The translations under genes and the position numbers were made by a program. From assembly GCF_006715785.1 (NCBI RefSeq), contig NZ_VFNX01000001.1, forward strand, positions 6,304,001 to 6,368,000: 64,000 nt of DNA, given 5' to 3'. Positions within the stretch are counted from its first letter, which is position 1. Every line of letters starts with the position of its first letter. Positions 1-11,367 of this stretch are shown here, piece after piece. This stretch comes from Streptomyces puniciscabiei. GTDB lineage: Bacteria > Actinomycetota > Actinomycetes > Streptomycetales > Streptomycetaceae. The notes under the pieces are model-generated. The model was not told where the DNA came from. It made no database searches and worked only from the letters and a program-made list of their open reading frames with translations.

Positions 1-126
1 CTGGACGCCCGCCCCACCGGGTGACACCACTCGTTCGGGGGACATGTCAGCCACCCGGACAAACCCTCCGCTACGCCACACTTGCGGCCGAACGCCGCTC
101 AAGGGGTGTGGCGGAGGAGGTTCCTG

Positions 127-321
127 GTGGTCATTCCGGTCTCTGCGGTCGTGCTGCTCCTGATCCTGGCCGTGATCTTCATTCGCAACTGCTCGCTGAA
201 GATCTCCCACGCTCTGGTCTGCATGCTGCTCGGCTTCTTCCTGGCCGGTACGAGCATGGCGCCCACCATCCACAGCGGGCTCATGACGACCGCCGACCTG
301 GTGAGCAGTCTGCGGCCCTGA
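127..321 (+). CDS. small membrane protein
   Basis: A 64-residue hydrophobic protein of unknown function. A long N-terminal apolar helix (VVLLLILAVIFI) is followed by a second apolar stretch (ALVCMLLGFFLAGTSMAP), so two membrane segments are likely. I place the start at the GTG preceded six bases upstream by AGGAGG; an in-frame TTG at 82 would add 15 residues but has no such site. It converges with the secreted glycosidase gene and ends three bases from that gene's stop. No catalytic motif is visible. Confidence 0.6.
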   Translation: MVIPVSAVVLLLILAVIFIRNCSLKISHALVCMLLGFFLAGTSMAPTIHSGLMTTADLVSSLRP

Positions 322-323
322 GG

Positions 324-1559
324 TCAGCCGGCCGAGAACACCCCGATGCCGTTCGCGACGGGGCGCTCGGCGCCGGTGCTCGGATGGTTGCGGACCGTCA
401 CGGCGCTCGCCCCCTCGTCGCGGGTGACCAGCTCCGTCGAGCCGCCGCCGTCGAGGTTGAACGCGTCGGACGCGCCCAGCGAGCGCATGGTGTCGGCCTC
501 CTCCGCGACCGTCATACCGGTCCGGTACGCGGCGGCCCCGTCCAGCGCCAGGATCAGCAGCTGCCGGCCGCCGTCCCGGAAGCCCACGGCCGTGCGCACC
601 GACGAGGCGGTGTTGTCCAGACCGGGCAGCGCCTCGCCGCCCTCGAGGACCGGGAAGCCGCCGACCGCGAAGGCGTACGGCACCCCCGACGAGGCCACCA
701 GGTCGTGCGTGACCTTCACCGCGTCACCGACGGCGAGCTTGCGCAGCTGCTGCGCACCCTCCTCGCGGCCCACCAGGACCGTGGTGTCCGCCGGGATCGA
801 CCCGCTGCCCGGAGTGTCGGCGGCCGAGACCACCCGGCCGCCCCGGACCTTCACCTCGTAGGTGTCGGTGCTGCACGGCGCCGACCGCTGGGCGTCGGTA
901 CCGCACACGGCACGCATCCGGGAGGCGCTGCCCCAGCGGGCGGTGAAGGCGCCCACGGAGTTCTCCGGGAGCGCGTACTGGTTGAGGCCCTTCAACGGCA
1001 ACGTGCCGTCCGGTGTGTCCACGCTGCCGGTGAGGGAGAGGCGGTCCAGCCGGGCCCGCCCGTCGGTGCCGACGCCGAAGACGTCCTGCGTGCTCGTGCC
1101 CGGCGGCAGCGCGGGTCCGAACCGCTGGCCGTTCGGCACCGCCGCCTTGAGCACCTGCCCGCCCGCGATCGCCGGTCCGACGCCGGCGCCGGTGGCGTCC
1201 ACGCCCGGATGCTGGGTCTCGCTGATGTCGAAGAAGTCACCGTTGACCCCCGCGACCGCCCCGGCCGAGTCCGCCATCCCGGAGACGGTGGCCCGGGCCG
1301 CCACCGCGCCCGGGTACAGCAGGTCCACCCGGACGTGCGGGTCGGCCAGATCGACCGTGACCAGATGGGCGTGTGCCGGGCCCGCGGCCGCCCGGACGTC
1401 GAACTGCCGGTAGGTGACACCCGGCGCGATGCGGCTGCCGGCCGGTACGGCACCGGCCGGCGCCGCCCCCGCCAGGGCCGCACCGGCCAGCACACCGAAC
1501 GCCGTGACAACCGTGAGTACCGCTCTGCCCGCTGCCGAACGCCTGCGACGTCTGATCAC
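324..1559 (-). CDS. secreted phosphodiester glycosidase family (NAGPA-like) protein
   Basis: A 411-residue exported protein of the phosphodiester glycosidase family, related to the domain of N-acetylglucosamine-1-phosphodiester alpha-N-acetylglucosaminidase; the bacterial substrate is unknown. The N-terminus carries RRRRR then an Ala-rich hydrophobic core and an AxA-type site, a typical signal peptide. Family motifs include GVNGDFF near the middle of the N-terminal half, RTAVGF, and NLDGGGSTE near the C-terminus. I chose the GTG at 1559 because AGGGGG lies just upstream; an in-frame start at 1619 would put 20 extra residues before the signal peptide. It is likely monocistronic and acts outside the membrane. 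Confidence 0.75.
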   Translation of the reverse strand: MIRRRRRSAAGRAVLTVVTAFGVLAGAALAGAAPAGAVPAGSRIAPGVTYRQFDVRAAAGPAHAHLVTVDLADPHVRVDLLYPGAVAARATVSGMADSAGAVAGVNGDFFDISETQHPGVDATGAGVGPAIAGGQVLKAAVPNGQRFGPALPPGTSTQDVFGVGTDGRARLDRLSLTGSVDTPDGTLPLKGLNQYALPENSVGAFTARWGSASRMRAVCGTDAQRSAPCSTDTYEVKVRGGRVVSAADTPGSGSIPADTTVLVGREEGAQQLRKLAVGDAVKVTHDLVASSGVPYAFAVGGFPVLEGGEALPGLDNTASSVRTAVGFRDGGRQLLILALDGAAAYRTGMTVAEEADTMRSLGASDAFNLDGGGSTELVTRDEGASAVTVRNHPSTGAERPVANGIGVFSAG

Positions 1560-1655
1560 CGTGGCCCCCTGATGGGTCGTCAACTGTCCCTGCCGTACGG
1601 GCTGTCGTACGGCCGTCAAGGGCAGTGGACCAGAGGGCGGCGACCGCCGGGCCGA

Positions 1656-2015
1656 CTAGGCGTCGACTACGCGAGAACGGGTGAGGAAACGCACCCCCTC
1701 GGGTGCCTCCAGCGAGAAGCCGCTGCCCCGTCCGGGTACCACGTCCACGATCAGCCGGGTGTGGCTCCAGGCCTCGTACTGGCTCCGGGACATCCAGAAG
1801 GTGACGGGCTCGGCCACGCCGTCCACCGTCAGTTCCGCCAGCAGCACGTCGGAGCCGCCGGTGCGGAACTCGCCGTCCGGGTAGCACATGGGCGCGCTGC
1901 CGTCGCAGCAGCCGCCGGACTGGTGGAACATCAGCGGACCGTGCTCGGCGTGCAGCCGCCGCACCAGGTCCGCGGCCTCGGGGGTGAGTTCGACGCGCGG
2001 GATTTCCTCATCCAT
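1656..2015 (-). CDS. DUF779 domain protein
   Basis: A 119-residue cytoplasmic protein recognisable as DUF779 from the cysteine-rich core FHQSGGCCDGS followed by PMCYP and the C-terminal FSLEAPEGVRFLTR. In many bacteria this family sits beside an aldehyde dehydrogenase; no such gene is present here. The ATG start is preceded by AGGAGG at about six bases. The cluster of cysteines suggests metal or redox chemistry, but that is inference. Length matches the family. Confidence 0.75.
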   Translation of the reverse strand: MDEEIPRVELTPEAADLVRRLHAEHGPLMFHQSGGCCDGSAPMCYPDGEFRTGGSDVLLAELTVDGVAEPVTFWMSRSQYEAWSHTRLIVDVVPGRGSGFSLEAPEGVRFLTRSRVVDA

Positions 2016-2119
2016 GGGTCACCCTCCTGGAGAGCCGGGGCGCGGGACGTCGGACCCGGCCAGTCTCACGGATCGTCACCGGCCCGTCCAGAACGCCTCG
2101 TCGGCCCGGCCCGGTCGGG

Positions 2120-2467
2120 TCAGCGGTGACCGAGCACGTTCACCACCCGGCCGTTCGGATCCCGCACGAAGAACCGGCGTACGCCCCACTCCTCGTCCGT
2201 GAGCGGATGCACGATCTCCGCGCCGCGCTCGAGCATCGCCGCGTATGCCGCGTCCACGTCCTCGACCTCGATGCTCAGATCCGGGGCGACCGGCGCGGTG
2301 CGGTCCCCGGTCATCAGGCTGAGCTGCGCGCTCGGGTTCTGCCGGGAGGCCAGGGTCATGATCCAGCCATGGTTCATGACCTCCTCCAGCCCCAGCACAC
2401 CGTAGAACTCCGCGCTCTGCGGCAGCGCGGTCGACCGGATGGTGGGCACGACGCGGCGTACGGGCAT
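2120..2467 (-). CDS. VOC-fold glyoxalase/bleomycin-resistance-like protein
   Basis: A 115-residue single-domain vicinal-oxygen-chelate protein. Visible features are the early beta-strand with ALPQSAEFYGVLGL, DLSIEVEDVDAAYAAM in the middle and the closing FFVRDPNGRVVNVL, the classic end of glyoxalase-like domains. The metal ligands are not obvious, so it may bind a ligand rather than act as an enzyme. I take the ATG at 2467 as the start because family similarity begins there; a longer reading frame upstream is Arg-rich and looks non-coding. The substrate cannot be inferred. Confidence 0.65.
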   Translation of the reverse strand: MPVRRVVPTIRSTALPQSAEFYGVLGLEEVMNHGWIMTLASRQNPSAQLSLMTGDRTAPVAPDLSIEVEDVDAAYAAMLERGAEIVHPLTDEEWGVRRFFVRDPNGRVVNVLGHR

Positions 2468-2574
2468 CTCGCGACTCTGCTGGTCGGTCGGCTGGTACGG
2501 GAGACGCCAGAGTAGCCCTGCTGTGCTTCGTCCGGGTGTGACCCTGCGGCCGTACCTCACCCGATGTCACGGAC

Positions 2575-2994
2575 CCGGCGCCTCGGCAACGCCAGCGAAG
2601 CGCCCCCCGAAGCGGCGCGGGTAACTGCGCGGGCCTCGAACAGGAGGGGCAGCATCGACAGGACGACGACCACGGCGACCAGCGGCAGCAGGTAGTCGTC
2701 GACGTGGGGGGCGGACGTGCCGAGGCTGTAACCGGCGCCTCGGCAAGATCAGTGAAGCGCGCCCCGAAGCGGCGCGGGGAACTGCGCGAGCCGCCACGAC
2801 GGCGCCGCGGACGCCGGGCGGCACAGTGCGGCGCACTGGGCGCGCGGCACTGTCACCGGCGGGCACGCCCTTCGCGGCGGGCGCGGCGGGCCTCGAACAG
2901 GAGGGGCAGCATCGACAGGACGACGACCACGGCGACCAGCGGCAGCAGGTAGTCGTCGACGTGCGGGACGGACGTACCGAGGCTGTAACCGGCG
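2575..2994. repeat. tandem duplication of the dedA 3' end with GC-rich repeat element
   Basis: Positions 2630-2737 repeat 2887-2994, the last third of the dedA gene, with only a few mismatches (offset 257). Immediately beside each segment lies a second repeated block, 2575-2635 and 2732-2792 (offset 157), containing the core GAAGCGGCGCGG followed by AACTGCGCG. That core resembles the dispersed GC-rich palindromic element common between streptomycete genes. The layout fits a local duplication of dedA tail plus repeat element, followed by small deletions. Confidence 0.75.
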
Positions 2995-3488
2995 AGGACG
3001 AGCAGCTGCGACCACAGCACCCCGGCCACGGTCTGCCAGAGCGTGAAGGTCCGCACGGGCACCCCGAGGACGCCGGCCACAGGATGCAGCACCGTCCGCA
3101 GCAACGGCACGAACCGGCCGATGACCAGGGCCTTCCGGTAGCCGTACCGGGCCAGCAGCTCCTCGGCCCGGGTGGCCGCCGCCTTGACCCGCCGGCTGGA
3201 GGTGCGCGCCAGCAGGGCCCGGCCGCCGTGCCGCCCGATCAGGTACCCGACCTGCCCTCCCACCACCGCCCCCACCGCCGCGCACAGCAGCACCTGCCAC
3301 AACGCCAGCCGGGGCGCCTGGTGGGCACCGCCGGCGCACAGCACACCGGCGGGGAACAGCAGGGTGTCACCGGGCAGGAAGAAGCCGACGATCAGCAGAC
3401 CGGACTCCGCGAAGATCACCACCAGGACGCCGATCGCGCCGAAGGCGGCCAGCACCGAGGCGCTGTTCAACGGATTGACGGCTATCAC
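2853..3488 (-). CDS. DedA family membrane protein
   Basis: A 211-residue integral membrane protein of the DedA (SNARE-associated/VTT) family, which includes undecaprenyl-phosphate and lipid scramblases. Signature stretches are GFFLPGDTLLFPAG, the Gly-rich GAVVGGQVGYLIGR, and RFVPLLRTVLHPVAGV, which holds the conserved Arg and Pro of the re-entrant loop. About five hydrophobic segments are present and the C-terminus is basic. The GTG at 3488 has GGGAGG upstream; an ATG at 3536 would add 16 residues without a good site. Its 3' end is partly duplicated downstream. The broken ABC permease lies immediately upstream on the same strand. Confidence 0.8.
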   Translation of the reverse strand: MIAVNPLNSASVLAAFGAIGVLVVIFAESGLLIVGFFLPGDTLLFPAGVLCAGGAHQAPRLALWQVLLCAAVGAVVGGQVGYLIGRHGGRALLARTSSRRVKAAATRAEELLARYGYRKALVIGRFVPLLRTVLHPVAGVLGVPVRTFTLWQTVAGVLWSQLLVLAGYSLGTSVPHVDDYLLPLVAVVVVLSMLPLLFEARRARREGRARR

Positions 3489-3580
3489 CTGGCCGCGCCT
3501 CCCGGCCTGCTCGCAGGGCTGCTCGTTCACCAGCATCACCCGGCCACCGCGAAAGCGCCCACCCCGGTGCCGTACCGGTC

Positions 3581-4596
3581 TCAGCCGGTCCGGATGCTCG
3601 TCTGCATCTCCGGCCGGACGGCCTGCCGGGCGGGCCACCCAGCGGCGACAGCCCCGACGAGCCCGGCCGGCAGCAGGAACAGCACCATCCGGGCGAACGG
3701 CACGATCGTGGGGACCCGGCTGGACCATGCGCTTGACGCCTGCGCGGCCCATGCCGATCGCCCGCAGCGTGCCGATCTCGCGTCGGCGTTCCGGGTGGAG
3801 CAGGTTCAGCCCCGAGGTGATCGTGCCGCTGAAGCCGTCCTCCATGCCCTGCTGGTCGTTGATCCCGATGGCCGGGTTGTGGCCGGTGGCGGTCTGCAGC
3901 GTCTTCAGCGCGTCGCCGGCGCCGTGCTCACCGCTGACAAGGATGCTCCCGATGTACGGCTCCACCTGGTGCGCGGTGACGGCCGAGGCCGGGACCAGGA
4001 CCGTGGACAGGACCTTGCTGTCGTCGAAGATCCCGCCGACGGTCACGGACCATTCGCCGCCGTCGGGATACGTGACCTGCACCGATGAGCCGACCGACAG
4101 CCCGTCGGCCGCGGCGACCTTGGAATCGACCAGGACCCGCCCCCTGCCCGAGACGGTATCGTCGACCGCTCCGGCCACGGAGTTCCCCACCGCCGTCATC
4201 GCGGTGATCATGCTGAGCCCGGCGGCGAGGGCACCGCCGGTCGTGGCCGTGCGCCGCGGGTTGCGTACGGCGTTGAGCCGGGCGAGCTTCCCCGGGCTGC
4301 GGCAGCAGCGGCGAGGCCACCGTGACGACCGGACGGGACAGCGTCGGCAGCAGGAACAGCAGACACAGCGCGCAGAACCCGGCGCCCACCGACATGCGCA
4401 GCAGCCCGGAAGCACCCGGAGCGGCGTCGAACGCCACCACACCCGCCCCGATCACGAAGAGCAGCACACCGAAGACGTCGCGGACCAGCAGACTCTGTCG
4501 CGTGGCCGGCCGGTCGCCGCTGCTCATCGCGGCCGCCGGGGGAAACGTGCGCGTCGCCTCGAACAGCCCGGCGCACGAGACGAGGCTGACCGGCAC
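3581..4596 (-). pseudogene. decayed FtsX/MacB-type ABC transporter permease
   Basis: Remnant of a multi-spanning ABC exporter permease. One frame gives a hydrophobic helix pair and LFLLPTLSRPVVTV; the next gives KLARLNAVRNPRRTATTGG, a family hallmark, then a periplasmic domain and ERRREIGTLRAIGM; a third frame supplies the terminal PTIVPFARMVLFLLPAGLVG with stop at 3581. At least two frame changes and an internal deletion before the ERRREIG motif separate the pieces. The N-terminal half seen in full-length relatives is absent. The matching ATPase gene is not in the window, so the system is dead here. Confidence 0.75.
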
Positions 4597-4789
4597 GGAC
4601 GACGGCCGCGACCAGCGTCCGGCCGGGGCCGGCTACGGCATCGCCGGCATGCGCGAGCGCGTTCGGCCTGCTCAAGGGGCACTTCCGGGCGGCCCCCCGT
4701 CCCGAAGGCGGCTTCCAGGCGGAAACGGGGCTCCCGGCCTGACGACCCGCCTCGTCCTCGCCGACGACCAGCGGGGCTCGACCTCTTGA
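4590..4789 (+). pseudogene. fossil of a sensor kinase 3' end joined to a response-regulator 5' end
   Basis: On the plus strand, GYGIAGMRERVR (the end of a HATPase domain in NarL-type sensor kinases) is followed after a frame change by LLKGHFRAAPRPEGGF and a stop at about 4741. The next codons read TTRLVLADDQ, the first residues of a LuxR/NarL-type receiver domain, and then break at a stop at 4789. The order, kinase tail overlapping a regulator start, is the normal operon order of such two-component pairs. Only about 200 bases survive. It abuts the permease fossil on the opposite strand. Confidence 0.6.
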
Positions 4790-5119
4790 CCTCCGTAGCC
4801 CCAGCCACTAGCTTGCGGTAGCCGATCCATGACTACCGAAAGGAGGCGACCAGCGGATGTACACCTGCTCTGATCTCGGTCGCCTCGCCCAGTGCACCGT
4901 CTGGGTTCCGGGTCGGATCGCGCACGGCTGCTGAGCAAGCCGTTCTGATGTGCCCGTCCGTGGCACATGCCGGGTTTCCCGTCACCACCTTCTGGCACGT
5001 CGCTGTCGCGTGCCCTTTTGCGCCCGCTTCTCCCACGTGGCGCGTCTGAACACAGAAAGCTGCCTGAAATTGGCGAACATGATGAATCGACCCAGCGCGC
5101 ATCGGAACGAAGGCCCGTC

Positions 5120-6615
5120 ATGGTAGCGGCGCGGATCACGGTCAATGGGACAGAAACACCGATTTCACCGGCTGCGCCCCACACCACAGTGCTGGACTTC
5201 CTGCGCGAACGTGGGCTCACCGGTACCAAGGAGGGCTGCGCCGAGGGTGAGTGCGGCGCCTGTTCGGTCCTGGTGGCCCGTCCCGGGGTGAACAAGCCGA
5301 CCGACTGGGTGGCGGTCAACGCCTGCCTGGTCCCGGTCGCGGCGCTCGACGGTCAGGAGATCATCACCTCCGAAGGTCTCGCCACCGCCGGCGAACCCGG
5401 CACACCGCCCACCTTGCACCCGGTGCAGGAGGAGATGGCGGTCCGCGGCGGCTCCCAGTGCGGCTACTGCACGCCGGGATTCGTGTGCAGCATGGCCGCC
5501 GAGTACTACCGGCCGGACCGGTGCGCGCATGCGGACCCGGCCGGCAGTGCCGACGGCAAGCACAGTGCCGATGCCGAGCACAGCGGCGACGCCGAGCACG
5601 GGCCGAACGGATTCGATCTGCACGCGCTGAGCGGAAACCTGTGCCGCTGCACCGGGTACCGCCCGATTCGCGATGCCGCGTTCGCCGTCGGTGTGCCCAC
5701 CGAGGAGGACCCGCTGGCGCAGCGCCGCGAGCAGTCCCCGCCCGCCCCGGTCGCCACCGAGTACACCCAGGACGACCAGGCGTTCCTGCGCAAGAGCACC
5801 CTGGCCGAGACGCTGCGGCTGCTGCGCGAGCGGCCCGACGCGGTGGTGGTCGCCGGCTCCACCGACTGGGGCGTCGAGGTGAACATCCGCTCCCGCCGCG
5901 CGGATTGCGTGATCGCCATCGACCGGCTGCCCGAACTGCGGGAGCTGCGCGTCGACTCCGACCACATCGAGATCGGGGCGGCGCTGACGCTCACCGAGAT
6001 CGAACGCCGGCTCGACGGCGGGGTCCCGCTGCTGGCAGAGCTGTTCCCGCAGTTCGCGTCCCGGCTCATCCGCAACAGCGCGACCTTCGGCGGCAACCTG
6101 GGTACCGGCTCCCCCATCGGTGACAGCCCGCCCGTGCTGCTCGCGCTGGAGGCGTCGGTGGTGCTCGCCGACGCCGACGGTGAGCGTGAGGTCCCGCTGG
6201 CGGACTACTTCACCGGCTACCGGCAGAGCGTTCGCCGTCGCGGCGAGCTGATCCGCGCGGTGCGCATCCCGCTGCCGCTGTCGCCGGTCGTGGGCTTTCA
6301 CAAGATCGCCAAGCGGCGCTTCGACGACATCTCCAGCGTGGCGGTCGCTTTCGCGCTCGACATCGAGGACGGAGTCGTCCGCAAGGCGCGCATCGGCCTG
6401 GGCGGCGTGGCCGCCACCCCGATCCGCGCCCTCGCCACCGAGGCGGCCCTGGAGGGCAGGACGTGGGCGGTGGAGACCGTCGAGGCCGCGGCCCAGGTGC
6501 TGCGGGCCGAGGGCACCCCGATGAGCGATCACCGTGCCAGCGCCGACTACCGCTCCGCGATGCTCGGCGAGAGCCTGCTGAAGCTGTACGCGCAGAACAC
6601 CGAGGCGGTGTCGTC

Positions 6616-6619
<4 letters not shown>
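5120..6619 (+). CDS. xdhA: xanthine dehydrogenase-type FeS/FAD subunit
   Basis: A 499-residue electron-transfer subunit of a molybdenum hydroxylase. The first 75 residues form a plant-type [2Fe-2S] ferredoxin domain (CAEGECGACSVL and a later Cys); the second cluster domain has QCGYCTPGF and LCRCTGYRPIRDA; residues from about 220 form the FAD domain (VVAGSTDWGVEVN, IRNSATFGGNLGTGSPIGDS), ending in the CO-dehydrogenase flavoprotein C-terminal domain. An unusual 25-residue Asp/Ala/Glu/His-rich linker splits the second cluster domain. The start is the ATG at 5120 behind AAGG. It overlaps the next gene by four bases (ATGA), so expression is coupled. Purine oxidation is the likely role; a related N-heterocycle substrate is possible. 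Confidence 0.85.
5548..5604 (+). repeat. short tandem repeat inside the FeS/FAD subunit gene
   Basis: Three imperfect copies of an 18-base unit (CACAGYGSCGAYGCCGAG type) encode a repeated His-Ser-Ala/Gly-Asp-Ala-Glu linker between the two motifs of the second iron-sulfur domain. The insertion preserves the frame and both cysteine motifs. Confidence 0.6.
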
Positions 6620-9055
<2,436 letters not shown>

Positions 9056-9063
<8 letters not shown>

Positions 9064-9874
9064 CATGACGTGGATCGCCGCGGTCGCACGGTTGCGGGCA
9101 CGCCGGGAGGCCGGCGTGCTGGTGACCGTCGCGACCGTGCGCGGTCATGCGCCGCGCGACGCCGGCGCGAAACTCGTCGTGGGGCAGACCCGGACGTGGG
9201 GCTCGATCGGCGGCGGCAATGTGGAGGCCGTCGCGATCGATCGGGCCCGGGAGATGATCGCCGTGTCCAAACCGGAGCCGGAGCTGATCGATTTCGCCCT
9301 GAACGACAAGGTGACCAACCAGCACGGCGTGCAGTGCTGCGGCGGTACGGTCTCGGTGCTGCTCGAACCGCTTCCGGTGGTACGGGCGGTGGCGATCTTC
9401 GGCGTCGGGCACGTCGGGCTGGAACTGGCGCGCATCCTGGCACGTCAGGACCTCGACCTCCACCTGATCGACACGCGCTCCGACGTCCTCACCGAGGAGC
9501 GGCTCGACGTGCTGGCCGACGCGGTGGCGCAGGTGCACGTGCATCACACGCCGCTGCTGCCCGAGGAGGTGCTGGAGGAGTTGCCGCGCGGCACCCACGT
9601 CCTGATCATGACCCATGATCACGCCGAGGACGCCGCTCTGTGCGACGCCGCCCTGCGCACCACCCATCTCGGTTCCATCGGGCTGATCGGCTCGGCGGCC
9701 AAGTGGGTGCGGTTCCGCAAACTCCTCACCACCGAGGGCGGTCACGACGAGGCCACCATCGACCGGATCAAGACTCCGATCGGACTGGCCGACATCACCG
9801 GCAAGGAGCCCGCGACCATCGCCGTGAGCGTCGCCGCCGATCTGCTGCGCACCTTCGAAACCGAGAGGAACTGA
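9056..9874 (+). CDS. xdhC: xanthine dehydrogenase accessory protein XdhC
   Basis: A chaperone of 269-272 residues that in the family binds molybdenum cofactor, promotes its sulfuration and inserts it into the large subunit. The N-terminal domain shows APRDAGAKLVV and GSIGGGNVE, with the QCCGG cysteine pair; the C-terminal half is a Rossmann-like domain (AIFGVGHVGLELARIL), with IMTHDHAEDAALCDAAL and GLIGSAAKWVRFRK near the end. A GTG at 9056 overlaps the preceding stop; an ATG at 9065 is the alternative start. Position as third gene matches xdhABC operons. Confidence 0.85.
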
Positions 9875-9916
9875 CGCCGCCGTGCGAACCGCGCTCACCG
9901 CCGGGTGAGGCCGGGC

Positions 9917-9957
9917 GAAAGGCGCCTGACGGGGGAAAGCCAGGTCAGGCGCCTTTC
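9917..9957 (+). terminator. intrinsic terminator after xdhABC
   Basis: A perfect 14-base inverted repeat (GAAAGGCGCCTGAC and its complement) with a 13-base loop lies 43 bases past the xdhC stop. The arm ends in TTTC, not a long T tract, as is usual in streptomycetes. Confidence 0.8.
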
Positions 9958-10039
9958 CCGGGCGTCTGGAAGGCGCCTGCTGGGATGGCGGCGTAACCGG
10001 GCTGACCAGATCCTCTTGCCTCGGGATGATTGTCGGACT

Positions 10040-10329
10040 GCGGAGCACCGCCTGCCCTCATGCAGCATCCAGAGCCCGAAGCAGTCGTCGTCCTGGTCCC
10101 GAAGCAGAACCTGAACCGTTCCCGGGAAGGGCCAGGGCATCTGCTCCAAGTGAGGCAGAAGGCCTGTCCAGTTGCGTCGTCAGAAGTCGATGGCCCATGC
10201 GTCCATGCCAGGGATGGGTTCAAAGCACTGGTGCCACTCGCGATGCTCGTCGGGCTGGGTAAGAGGCTCCATCACCTCTTGGGCTCCGAAAGCGACTATG
10301 ACTTCGCAATCTCTACTGGTGCGTGCCAT
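10040..10329 (-). pseudogene. small unknown gene with internal stop
   Basis: From the ATG at 10329 the minus strand encodes a composition-normal stretch (PDEHREWHQCFEPIPGMDAW) that meets TGA at 10180-10182, but the same frame continues coherently as RNWTGLLPHLEQMPWPFPG and LLRDQDDDCFGLWMLHEG. The aromatic and acidic richness is unlike random high-GC reading frames, so a real gene of about 95 or more codons interrupted by one stop is likely. I do not recognise the family. It lies downstream of the GIY-YIG gene on the same strand. Everything else between 9958 and 10392 looks non-coding. Confidence 0.4.
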
Positions 10330-10392
10330 GTTCGGGTTCGCGTTCTGAAGAGGTCAACGTCCGACCGCGTACAGGTGGCCCCGTCGGCGGAC

Positions 10393-10938
10393 CTAAGAGC
10401 TGATCGGCAGCTCCTTCGCTCGCTGCCGTGCTCCGGCCCGTAGCTCCTCCAGTCGACCGTGGAACGCGTTATGGCGGTTCTGGGCGAGGTTCAGGGGGAG
10501 GTCGAGTGGGGAGATGAGCCGGGACTCCAGGGTCCACGGTTCGTTCTGCTCGATCCAGCACACTCGCGCGTTGTCCGCCATCCACTGACTCAGCGTGGCT
10601 TCGCCGGCCTTGCCGAAGGTCATCTTCTGGCCGTTGCCCACGCGGCGCAGCTCAAGTCCGAGCAGGCAACCGAGGGTGAGCCGCAGCGTCGAACTGGCCG
10701 CATTGCCCCGGTAGTGGTTCCGCACCCGCTTCCGCAGGTTTTGGGTGCTGGTCCGGTTCGCCATATATCGCGGGGCTATCCCGACATAGAGGAGGCGCCC
10801 AGCGTCCAGGTCCGGGTGGGGCGACTGCTTGAAGTGCCACCCATAGACCCCTGCCGCCGCCGGGACAGGGCTCGGGCGCACCAAGACCTCCTGCGCCGAC
10901 CACAGCCGGTCGGGAGTGACGAGAGCGGTGGCTTCCAC
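10393..10938 (-). CDS. GIY-YIG nuclease-family protein
   Basis: A 181-residue protein. GVYGW and, about 20 residues on, YVGIAP correspond to the GIY and YIG strands. They are followed by LRKRVRNHYRGNA with the arginine helix, STLRLTLG, an acidic helix (WIEQNEPWTLESRLI) that can carry the metal-binding Glu, and the closing PLNLAQNRHNAFHGRL. The whole protein is the domain, without an added DNA-binding module. The GTG at 10938 has GGAGG five bases upstream. The biological target is unknown; family members act in repair, restriction and mobile elements. It stands alone on its strand. Confidence 0.7.
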   Translation of the reverse strand: MEATALVTPDRLWSAQEVLVRPSPVPAAAGVYGWHFKQSPHPDLDAGRLLYVGIAPRYMANRTSTQNLRKRVRNHYRGNAASSTLRLTLGCLLGLELRRVGNGQKMTFGKAGEATLSQWMADNARVCWIEQNEPWTLESRLISPLDLPLNLAQNRHNAFHGRLEELRAGARQRAKELPISS

Positions 10939-11367
10939 GAACCCTCCAGGCGTACCACGGGTGATCGCCGCAGGCTACTGGCCGACGCTGACAGAGCGCA
11001 CCTTCCTTGGCGGCCGAGGGAGTCTGACGGCCACCCGTCTGCGCACTCGTAGCCCTTATACGTCCAGCGAACGGGCGACCAACACGCTTTCCAGGTGTGT
11101 TGGCCGGGGGAAGGGATGCGGCCGTGACCGTTCACCTGCGTTCATGGGCGAACGACGGCCGAGCTGGTCGTTGGCGGTGGACCGTCTGTACGGTGGTGAA
11201 CGTAGCTGAATGAGACGGAAACGGAGACGGCCTGGCACGGGGCCAGACCGTCTCCACCTGGCGCGGCCTTCTGAACACTGTTGGACGGGGATGGTTGCTG
11301 CAGTTGTTGTACTCGGCTGCTGTATCGACCAAGTCCGTTGAGACGGAAGGCACAACGGAATCTCGTG
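10939..11367. other. intergenic stretch with no gene seen
   Basis: Short frames on both strands in this 430-base stretch lack family resemblance and codon bias. The only structure noted is the hairpin at 11223-11255. Confidence 0.5.
11223..11255. terminator. hairpin, probable terminator
   Basis: GGAGACGG-C-CTGGC pairs with GCCAG-A-CCGTCTCC around a five-base loop. It lies about 110 bases past the stop of the small membrane protein gene on the minus strand and could end its transcript. Confidence 0.5.

Noticed and set aside
21..2129. A 702-codon plus-strand frame across the first genes
   Set aside because: It runs antisense through three recognisable minus-strand genes and shows no domain.
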